A DNA stretch of 40,578 bases from JAGLCY01 sp965369705 (GTDB taxonomy: Bacteria; Krumholzibacteriota; Krumholzibacteriia; LZORAL124-64-63), in assembly GCA_965369705.1 (NCBI GenBank), contig CBDURF010000005.1, forward strand, positions 1 to 40,578. The letters run 5' to 3'. Each line of letters starts with the position of its first letter. Position 1 is the stretch's first letter. A program made the translations under genes and the position numbers. Positions 22,614 through 29,470 of the stretch are shown here, piece by piece. The notes under the pieces were generated by a model, which made no database searches, was not told the DNA's origin, and saw only the letters and a program-made list of their open reading frames with translations.

Positions 22614-24802
22614 TGACCCGGACTCTCGACAAGACCATCACCGTCGCGGTGGCCGGTAATCCCAACTCCGGCAAGACCACCATCTTCAACAGCCTGACCG
22701 GTGCGCGGCAGCACGTGGGGAATTACCCCGGTGTAACCGTCGAGTGGAAAAAGGGCACGTACAAGCGCGGCGACGTGAAGCTCGACCTGGTCGATCTGCC
22801 CGGCACCTACAGCCTGACCGCCTTTTCCGAAGAAGAACTCGTGGCCCGCGACTATCTGTTGAATGCCGCCCCGGACGTGGTGGTGGACGTGGTGGACGCG
22901 GCCAATCTCGAGCGCAATCTCTTTTTGACGACCGAACTGCTGGAAATCGGCCGGCCGCTGGTGCTGGTGCTGAACATGTCGGACGTGGCCCGGGACCGCG
23001 GCCTGAAGATCGACGCCGCGCGCCTGGCCGAGAAACTCGGGGTGCCGGTGGTGCCGGCCATCGGCAACAAGGGCGTCGGCATGGACGATCTGGTCGAGGC
23101 CATCATGCAGGTGGCCATCAGCCATGCCCCCCTGCCGGGTCCTGCGGGCGTGTGCCGGGAGTCGGGACCGGGACCCGCCTACCTGGCCGCCCTGGAAACC
23201 CGCGGCGGACCCTCCCGGGTGAACTACGGTTCCCGGGTTGAAAGGGTCATCAGCGATATCGAGGACCTGCTGCCCGAGGGCGAACACCGCCGCTGGCAGG
23301 CCGTCAAACTGGTGGGTCACGACGAAAAAGTCATCGAAGGACTGGCCGTTCCCGGCACGCGGGAAGCGATCATGGGACTGGCCGCGTCGTTCGCCGCGGA
23401 GTCCACCGATGAACCGGACATCCTGTTGGCCCGGTTGCGTTACGAATTCATCTCCGATATCTGCGAGGGCGTCTGCCGGGCCCCGGCCGTGGCCCAGACC
23501 ACGGTCAGCGACCGCATCGACCGGGTGGTCATGCACCCGGTGTGGGGCGTGCCCATCTTCCTGATGCTCATGTACATGATCTTCACCCTGACCTTTTCCC
23601 TGGGCAACCCCCTGATGAACCTGATCGACGGCGGCTTCGGCTGGCTGTCCGGGTTCCTGTCCGGGCTGTGGGGTCCGGGCAGCAGCAGTCCCCTCAAGTC
23701 GCTCATCGTCGACGGGGTCATCGGCGGCGTGGGCGGCGTGGTCGTGTTCCTGCCCAATATCGTGCTGCTGTTCATGGCCATCGCCATTCTCGAGGGCACC
23801 GGCTACATGGCCCGGGCCGCCTTCGTCATGGACCGCTTCATGAGCAAGGTGGGTCTGCACGGCAAGAGTTTCATTCCGCTGTTGATCGGTTTCGGCTGCA
23901 CGGTGCCGGCGATCATGGCCACGCGCACCCTGGAGTCGCGGCGCGACCGCCTGATCACCATGATGGTGCTGCCTTTGATGAGCTGCGGGGCGCGGCTGCC
24001 CATCTACGCCCTGATAATTCCGGCCTTTTTTCCGGCCCGGTGGCAGGGTCCGGCCCTGTGGGCCATCTACGTGACCGGCATCCTGCTCGCCCTGGGCGGC
24101 GCCTACTTCCTGCGGACCACCCTGTTCCGCGGCGAAAACACGCCGTTTTTGATGGAGCTCCCGCCCTACCGCATGCCGACGGCAACCAGCCTGTTGGTGC
24201 AGATGTGGACCCGCGCCTGGCTCTACGTGAAGAAGGCCGGCACGGTTATCCTGGGCGCGGCCGTCATCCTGTGGTTTTTGACCTTCTATCCCAAACCGCC
24301 GGCCGACTACATCCTGCCTGCCGGCTTCGACAACACCACCGCTGAATCGGCCAGGGTGTTCAGCGAAATCGACGATGCGAACCTGGCCCAGGCCGCCGAA
24401 CTTTCCTATTCCATCGCCGGCAGGGTGGGCAGGTTGCTTGAGCCGGTGATCCAGCCCCTGGGGTTCGACTGGCGCATCGGCATCGCCCTGGTGGGCGCCA
24501 TCCCGGCCAAGGAGGTGTTCGTGGCCCAGATGGGCATCGTGTTCGCCGTCGGCGAGGCCGACGAGACCAACGACAAGTTGCGCGCCCAGCTGCGTGACCG
24601 CTACACGCCGTTGATCGGTTTCTGCATCATGCTCTTCGCCCTCATCGCCACACCCTGCATCGCGACCTTCGCCATCACCAAGCAGGAGGCCGGGTCGATC
24701 AAGTGGGCCCTCGCCCAGAGCTTCGGACTGACGGCCCTGGCCTGGATCGTGACCTTCCTGGTCTACCAGGGCGGGATGCTGCTGGGCTTCGGGGGCGCGT
24801 GA
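22613..24802 (+). CDS. feoB: FeoB ferrous iron transporter with GTPase domain
   Basis: A 729-residue inner-membrane iron(II) transporter. The N-terminal G domain has G1 GNPNSGKTT (15-23), G2 in GNYPGVTVEW, G3 DLPGTYSL and G4 NMSD, followed by the helical guanine-dissociation-inhibitor-like linker. The membrane part has two FeoB gate modules, with the conserved FGCTVPAIMATRTLESRRDR and the second gate DWRIGIALVGAIPAKEVFVAQMG. The last helices include FALIATPCIATFAITKQE, with a conserved Cys. Start GTG overlaps the feoA stop; no better ATG exists. Length is slightly below the typical 750-780. It overlaps the Cys-rich gene downstream by one base. Confidence 0.97.
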   Translation: MTRTLDKTITVAVAGNPNSGKTTIFNSLTGARQHVGNYPGVTVEWKKGTYKRGDVKLDLVDLPGTYSLTAFSEEELVARDYLLNAAPDVVVDVVDAANLERNLFLTTELLEIGRPLVLVLNMSDVARDRGLKIDAARLAEKLGVPVVPAIGNKGVGMDDLVEAIMQVAISHAPLPGPAGVCRESGPGPAYLAALETRGGPSRVNYGSRVERVISDIEDLLPEGEHRRWQAVKLVGHDEKVIEGLAVPGTREAIMGLAASFAAESTDEPDILLARLRYEFISDICEGVCRAPAVAQTTVSDRIDRVVMHPVWGVPIFLMLMYMIFTLTFSLGNPLMNLIDGGFGWLSGFLSGLWGPGSSSPLKSLIVDGVIGGVGGVVVFLPNIVLLFMAIAILEGTGYMARAAFVMDRFMSKVGLHGKSFIPLLIGFGCTVPAIMATRTLESRRDRLITMMVLPLMSCGARLPIYALIIPAFFPARWQGPALWAIYVTGILLALGGAYFLRTTLFRGENTPFLMELPPYRMPTATSLLVQMWTRAWLYVKKAGTVILGAAVILWFLTFYPKPPADYILPAGFDNTTAESARVFSEIDDANLAQAAELSYSIAGRVGRLLEPVIQPLGFDWRIGIALVGAIPAKEVFVAQMGIVFAVGEADETNDKLRAQLRDRYTPLIGFCIMLFALIATPCIATFAITKQEAGSIKWALAQSFGLTALAWIVTFLVYQGGMLLGFGGA

Positions 24803-25092
24803 TGGGTTCGACGCTGGAAATGATCATCATCGGTGTGGCCGTGGCCACCGCCCTCGTCTGGGCGGTCCGCGCCGGCTGGAAATCCGTGAAATCCAAGGGC
24901 GTCTGCTCGTCCTGCGGTTCAGCGGGCGAATGTCCCCTCGCCAACAACCCCGACGCCCTGGCCGAATTGAGCAGGAAAGGGCATTTGCCCCACCTGGACA
25001 GCTGCCAGCCGGGCACGCTCTCCTGCCGGGAACTGGCCGAAGGCCTGGAGAGGGAATCATCGGAAAATTCGCCTGAACCCGGATCCATCTGA
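24802..25092 (+). CDS. FeoB-associated cysteine-rich membrane protein
   Basis: A 96-residue protein: one N-terminal membrane helix (MIIIGVAVATALVWAV, about 7-22), a basic patch (RAGWKSVKSKG), then a Cys-rich segment VCSSCGSAGECPL and two further cysteines in DSCQPGTLSC. This matches the layout of FeoB-associated Cys-rich membrane proteins (PF12669), encoded next to feoB in many bacteria and proposed to play a FeoC-like or iron-handling role. The protein is longer than the usual 40-70 residues because of an added Cys-containing tail. ATG 24802 overlaps the feoB TGA (TGATG). No further gene of the operon follows. Confidence 0.85.
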   Translation: MGSTLEMIIIGVAVATALVWAVRAGWKSVKSKGVCSSCGSAGECPLANNPDALAELSRKGHLPHLDSCQPGTLSCRELAEGLERESSENSPEPGSI

Positions 25093-25143
25093 CCGACCGG
25101 GCGCCCCAGGGAAGCCTTTTTCCATACAACTTCTCCACTTTTT

Positions 25144-25161
25144 TGTTAACCTGTTGAGGTA
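25144..25161 (+). promoter_or_regulatory. Motif TGTTAACCTGTTG shared with the spacer after the transporter gene
   Basis: TGTTAACCTGTTG-AGGTA here and TGTTAACTTGTTG-GTA at 28775-28790 agree at 12 of the first 13 bases. One copy lies 57 bp before the histidine kinase start, the other 33 bp before the stand-alone receiver gene. A shared regulator site or promoter part is possible. Confidence 0.35.
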
Positions 25162-25217
25162 TATCGTCCGCGCGACCGGGACTTGGCTGCAAGTCATTCA
25201 GTCCGGGAGGTTCCCTC

Positions 25218-26702
25218 ATAGCCGCGCCAATCGGTTTCCGCTCCGACGCCAAACGCCGCGGCGATATCTACCGGGGCCTTCTTCGCCATGCCCTTGTACG
25301 CCTGACGTTCCTCTACTTCATTCCGTTGCTCCTGTTGACGCTGTTCTTCCATCTCCAATACCGTCTGGTCGTCAGGGACGCCGAGCAGCGTCACCGCGAG
25401 TTGCTGGCCTACCATCAGGCGGCCATGCTGGAGATGTACCTGGGTGACCGGCTGTTGAACCTGACGGATCTGACGGACGATACCCGCGCGCTGCTGGAAC
25501 CCCGGCGCGACGATCTGGAATCCCACCTGGCCGACCTGCGTTCGGTCAGCAAAGCGTTCATCGATCTATCGGTGTTGGACGGTTCAGGCCGGGTGCTGGG
25601 TTACGCCGGCCCCCTGCCTCACCTGGAAGAAAAGAACTACAGCGGCGAGGCCTGGTTCACGCGGCTGCTGGCGGGGGCGTCCTCCCACGTCATCACCGAC
25701 GTCTACCTGGGGTTCCGCGAGGAACCGCACTTCACCATGGCCCTCAAGCTGGAACCGCGGGGGGAAGTACGCATTCTCCGGGCGGTGTTGTCGCCGGTGG
25801 TCGCCCGGGCCCAGATGGATGCCCAGGTCGTGGAAATCGAGGAACCCGGCGGCGGCCTGTTGACGAACATCGCAACAAATATCTGGTTGTTCTCCGCCCT
25901 GTTCTGCCTGATCGGCGGCCTGGTGATCTGGCTGCAGGCCCGCTGGGTGGCGCAGCAGCAGTACGAGGCCCAGCTCAAGGAGCGGCTGCTGTCCCGCCAG
26001 CTCGGACAGGCGGCCAAGCTGGCGCTGGTGGGGGAACTGGCGGCGGGCATCGCTCACGAGATCAATAATCCGTTGGCGATCGTGTCGGAAAAGGCCGGGT
26101 TGGTAAAGGATCTGCTCGACCCCCGCTTCGGGAAGACCCCCACGCCGGAAAAACTGCGGGAACACCTCGACACCATCGAGGAAGCGGTCTACCGCTGCAC
26201 CGACATCACGCGCCAACTGCTGGGTTTTGTGCGCCAGCGCGAGGTGGAATTGCAGGAAAGGGATGTGCACGACCTGATCGAGGACCTGGTCCACGGCTTG
26301 CTGAGTTCCGAACTGGAAGTGGCCGACATCACGGTGGTGAAGAATTACGATCCCGAATTGCCGGCCGTCATCACCGATCACCGGCAGCTACGGCAGGTCG
26401 TGCTGAACCTGCTGAAAAACGCCGCCGATTCGATTACCGGGGCGGGCACGATCACCATCACCACGAAAAAACGGGGCGATCGGTTCACCTTGACCGTAAG
26501 GGACACCGGCCACGGCATGAATCACGAGGCGCTGGAGCTGGTGTTCATGCCGTTTTTCACGACCAAGGCCCCGGGCAAGGGCACCGGGCTGGGGTTGAGC
26601 GTCAGTTATGGAATCATCGAGGGTCTGGGCGGGCACATGACAGTGCACAGTTCTCCAGAAGAAGGCAGCGAGTTCACCGTCGAGCTGCCCCTGAAGCGTT
26701 AG
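25218..26702 (+). CDS. Membrane sensor histidine kinase (NtrB-like core); probable ATA start
   Basis: About 494 residues. Helix 1 spans about 26-46 (LVRLTFLYFIPLLLLTLFFH), an extracytoplasmic sensor region follows to about 221 (Cache-like in size, not certain), and helix 2 is at about 222-241. The H-box ELAAGIAHEINNPLAIVSEK has the phospho-His at codon 26055 (His280), the N-box is VVLNLLKNAADSI (about 393-405), and the G-boxes are DTGHGMNHEAL and GKGTGLGLSV. The only standard start (TTG 25326) falls inside helix 1. In the same frame GGAGG (25205-25209) lies 7 nt before ATA at 25218, which gives a sensible basic N terminus. The transporter-fused receiver begins 12 nt after the stop and is the likely phosphorylation partner. 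Confidence 0.88.
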   Translation: MAAPIGFRSDAKRRGDIYRGLLRHALVRLTFLYFIPLLLLTLFFHLQYRLVVRDAEQRHRELLAYHQAAMLEMYLGDRLLNLTDLTDDTRALLEPRRDDLESHLADLRSVSKAFIDLSVLDGSGRVLGYAGPLPHLEEKNYSGEAWFTRLLAGASSHVITDVYLGFREEPHFTMALKLEPRGEVRILRAVLSPVVARAQMDAQVVEIEEPGGGLLTNIATNIWLFSALFCLIGGLVIWLQARWVAQQQYEAQLKERLLSRQLGQAAKLALVGELAAGIAHEINNPLAIVSEKAGLVKDLLDPRFGKTPTPEKLREHLDTIEEAVYRCTDITRQLLGFVRQREVELQERDVHDLIEDLVHGLLSSELEVADITVVKNYDPELPAVITDHRQLRQVVLNLLKNAADSITGAGTITITTKKRGDRFTLTVRDTGHGMNHEALELVFMPFFTTKAPGKGTGLGLSVSYGIIEGLGGHMTVHSSPEEGSEFTVELPLKR

Positions 26703-26714
26703 AAGGGAGGTGAC

Positions 26715-28772
26715 ATGAGCGCGTACGGTTATCCGTTGAAGGTTCTGCTGGCCGACGACGAGGACCTGTTCCGCGAACCGTTGGCCGAGCGGTTGGCGAT
26801 GCGCGGGTTCACGGTCCTGCAGGCCGCTTCCGGCGAGGAGGCCGTGCGCATGGTGCGAGCCGACCGGGAAATCGACGTTGTCATCCTCGACCGCAAGATG
26901 CCGGGCATGGAAGGCAAGCAGGCTCTCCGGGAGATGAAGATGTTCCGCCCCGAGGTCCAGGTCATCATGCTGACGGGGCACGGGTCGGTGGGTTCGGCGC
27001 GGGAAGCGGGCCAGTTGGGTGTGTTCTGCTACCTCGCCAAACCCGTACCGCTGGATGAACTGGTGCGGATCATCAAGGAGGCGGGCCGGGAAAAATTCCA
27101 CGCCCTGGCCCGGCAGGACATGCCCGCGGTCAAATACCGCGGCTGGAAGAACAGGCTGAAAGGAACCCACAACCTGCGTCCGTTGATGATCATCCTCGGC
27201 GCTTTGATCATGTTGACTGCCGCGTTGATGCCGCCGCCGGAAAACCTCGCCCGGCTTCTCGACGAACCCAAGACCGGAGATGCCCGCACCGACGCCATTG
27301 CCGGTTATCCCGCTTACCAGGAACTGGACGACTCGGAGACCATCGCCGAGCACTACGTCCAACGCTACCATCCGCCGGGGGTGAAGGAACCGGCCGGGTT
27401 TGCCGCCGGTTCGGCCCGCCGCGCCCAGTTGATGATCGGGCTGATCCTGACCGCCGCCCTGTTCTGGGCCAGCGGCGCCGTGCCCATCGGCATCACCGCG
27501 CTGATCGTGGCGGTGGTGATGTACGCCGGCGGGATCATGCGTCCGGACTACATCGCCCAGGCCTTCGCCAAGGATTCGGTCGTGTTCATCTTCGGGGTGC
27601 TGGCTCTTTCGCGGGTCATCATGAGCACGGGCCTGGACCGGCGCATCGCCATGCTGCTGCTGATGCCGGTAAAGAATCTGGGGCTCCTGCTGTTCCTGTT
27701 CCTGCCCGTGTTTGCGATGACCTGTTCGTTCATCAGCGAAACGATCCTGATCGCCCTGATGATGCCGCTGTTCCTGGTGGTCTACAGGCAACTGATGGAG
27801 GAGAATCCCAAGGCGGACCACCGTCCTCTTCTGGTGATGTTCGCGCTGATGCTTTGTTACGCCTCCAACGTGGGCGGTCCGGGCTCGCCGGCCGCGGGTG
27901 GCCGCAACGCGGTGATGATCGGTATCCTGGCGGACTACGACATGGCGCCGTCTTTTCTGGAGTGGATGAAATACGGAATGCCGTTCGTGCCGGTGGCGGG
28001 TCTGGCGGTCGGCCTGTATTTCTTTGTCGTGTTCCGGGGCAGGATCAAGGTTCACAGCATGGACATCGCCCGCATCGCCCGGGAGTCGAGTGAACGTCTG
28101 GGCCCCATGAATCGAGATGAATACGTCACGGCGGGGATATCATCGCTCGTGGTCCTGCTGTGGATGTTCGGCGGTGAACGCCTGGGCATGGGCGGGCCCG
28201 TTCTGTTGGGCCTGGTTCTCCTGAATCTTTTCGGCGTGATGAAATGGAGCGAGGTCACGAAGATCCACTGGGACGTGGTTTTCCTCTACGCCGGGGCCAG
28301 TGCCTTGGGCAAGGGGCTGGCCGTGACGGGGGGCGCGCTGTTCCTGGCGCGCGGATTCGTCGAGGGACTACCGGCCGGATTGATCGACGGGACGATTTTC
28401 GGCGGTCTGCTCGGCAACGCCGGTCTGCCCATCGCGGTGAGCTTTCTGACCGGTCTGGTCACCAACATCATGAGCGACGGAGCCACCGTCGCGGCGGTCG
28501 GCCCCATCGCCGTGCCCACGGCCCAGAGCGTGGGACTGCATCCCTGGTCGTTGGGGTTCGCCACGGCGTTTGCGTCGTCGTTCCCGCACATGTTGATCAT
28601 CGGCACCCCGGCCAACGCGTTGGTCTACATCATGTGCAAGGATCCGAAAACCGGCCGTCAGCTGGTGACCCAGGGGGATTTCCTGAAGCATGGCCTGGCG
28701 GTTTTCATCCTGAGCTTCGTTGTCCTGTGGGGATGGGCGTTCCTGGGTTACTGGCGGTGGCTGGGTCTTTGA
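26715..28772 (+). CDS. Receiver domain fused to an SLC13-type (DASS) transporter
   Basis: A 685-residue fusion. Residues about 8-130 are a complete receiver: Asp14/Asp15, phospho-acceptor Asp59 in VVILDRKMPGMEG, Thr87 in MLTGHGS and Lys109 in YLAKP. A basic linker leads to helix LRPLMIILGALIMLTAALM (about 153-171), a hydrophilic loop of about 65 residues, then about 11-12 membrane segments of the divalent anion:sodium symporter fold. The two substrate-site repeats are present in divergent form: YASNVGGPGSPAAGGRN (Ser384-Asn385), in place of SNT...TPIGT, and LVTNIMSDGATVAA (Asn584), in place of SNTAT. GGGAGGTGA precedes ATG 26715. With a kinase gene just upstream, phosphorylation is expected to gate or bias transport; this is inference. 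The substrate is unknown (a dicarboxylate, sulfate or phosphate are possible). Confidence 0.92.
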   Translation: MSAYGYPLKVLLADDEDLFREPLAERLAMRGFTVLQAASGEEAVRMVRADREIDVVILDRKMPGMEGKQALREMKMFRPEVQVIMLTGHGSVGSAREAGQLGVFCYLAKPVPLDELVRIIKEAGREKFHALARQDMPAVKYRGWKNRLKGTHNLRPLMIILGALIMLTAALMPPPENLARLLDEPKTGDARTDAIAGYPAYQELDDSETIAEHYVQRYHPPGVKEPAGFAAGSARRAQLMIGLILTAALFWASGAVPIGITALIVAVVMYAGGIMRPDYIAQAFAKDSVVFIFGVLALSRVIMSTGLDRRIAMLLLMPVKNLGLLLFLFLPVFAMTCSFISETILIALMMPLFLVVYRQLMEENPKADHRPLLVMFALMLCYASNVGGPGSPAAGGRNAVMIGILADYDMAPSFLEWMKYGMPFVPVAGLAVGLYFFVVFRGRIKVHSMDIARIARESSERLGPMNRDEYVTAGISSLVVLLWMFGGERLGMGGPVLLGLVLLNLFGVMKWSEVTKIHWDVVFLYAGASALGKGLAVTGGALFLARGFVEGLPAGLIDGTIFGGLLGNAGLPIAVSFLTGLVTNIMSDGATVAAVGPIAVPTAQSVGLHPWSLGFATAFASSFPHMLIIGTPANALVYIMCKDPKTGRQLVTQGDFLKHGLAVFILSFVVLWGWAFLGYWRWLGL

Positions 28773-28774
28773 AA

Positions 28775-28807
28775 TGTTAACTTGTTGGTACCCCCAGGGG
28801 GGCCTTT
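28775..28807 (+). terminator. Weak stem with T tail between the transporter fusion and the receiver gene
   Basis: Follows a copy of the TGTTAAC-TTGTTG motif. GG-TA-CCCCC (28787-28795) pairs with GGGGGG-CC (28797-28804), then TTT. It could be an attenuator lowering expression of the downstream receiver, or the same type of palindrome found after other genes here. Confidence 0.35.
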
Positions 28808-28822
28808 CCGGAGGATGGATCG

Positions 28823-29323
28823 ATGACTGACGCGCAGGAACGGAAAATCAAGCTGCTCATCGTCGATGACGAGGTCGATTTCCTGGAAGCGCTGGGCGAA
28901 CGCCTGGAAATGCGGGAGTTTCAAGTGCGGACGGTCACGAGCGCCGTGGACGCCCTTGAGCTGTGCGGGGCCGAAAAGTTCGATCTGGCGCTCATCGACC
29001 TGAAGATGCCCGGCATGGACGGCCAGGAACTGCTGGCCCGGATCAAGGCCGAGCACCACTTCCTCGAGGTCATCATCCTGACCGGCCACGGCTCCTTGGG
29101 CAGCGCGGTGGAATGCGCCAAGCTGGGGGCCTTCAGCTATCTGCCCAAACCCTATCAGCTCGATGAATTATTGATGGTCCTGAAAGACGCCTACGCCGAA
29201 CGCCTGAAGAAGAAATTCGCCGCCGATTCCGCCCGCACGGAGGAATTGCTGAGAATTGCCCAGGAAGACAGCCCGCGGGCCATTCTGCGGCGCATGAAGG
29301 AACTGGACGACGAGAATCGTTAA
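28823..29323 (+). CDS. Stand-alone response regulator receiver with helical tail
   Basis: A 166-residue protein: receiver domain (about 10-128) with Asp15/Asp16, phospho-acceptor Asp59 in LALIDLKMPGMDG, Thr88 in IILTGHGS and Lys110 in YLPKP, then a charged helical tail (about 130-166) without a DNA-binding or enzymatic domain. It closely resembles the receiver fused to the upstream transporter: LTGHGS, LPKPYQLDEL vs LAKPVPLDEL, and E(R/E)LxMRxFxV at the same place, so the two probably arose by duplication. A plausible role is to compete for or drain phosphate from the same kinase, or to be the partner of the downstream hybrid kinase. Start ATG 28823 has GGAGGAT upstream. Confidence 0.93.
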   Translation: MTDAQERKIKLLIVDDEVDFLEALGERLEMREFQVRTVTSAVDALELCGAEKFDLALIDLKMPGMDGQELLARIKAEHHFLEVIILTGHGSLGSAVECAKLGAFSYLPKPYQLDELLMVLKDAYAERLKKKFAADSARTEELLRIAQEDSPRAILRRMKELDDENR

Positions 29324-29470
29324 CCCGGATTGTTTCTACAGTTCCCCCTGTTTCCTGCCGATGAAATCCTGAATTCCATTAGGTGTCATTCCGATGGATT
29401 TCCGGTGCTTGGGGCCCGTTTAAAAGGGCGCCGGGAACGGAGATCCTGAAATCAGAAACCGGCGGAAAAA

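Noticed and set aside
26388..28055. Long reverse open frame across the receiver-transporter gene
   Set aside because: The forward gene is strongly supported; the reverse protein is His/Gln/Arg-rich low complexity.
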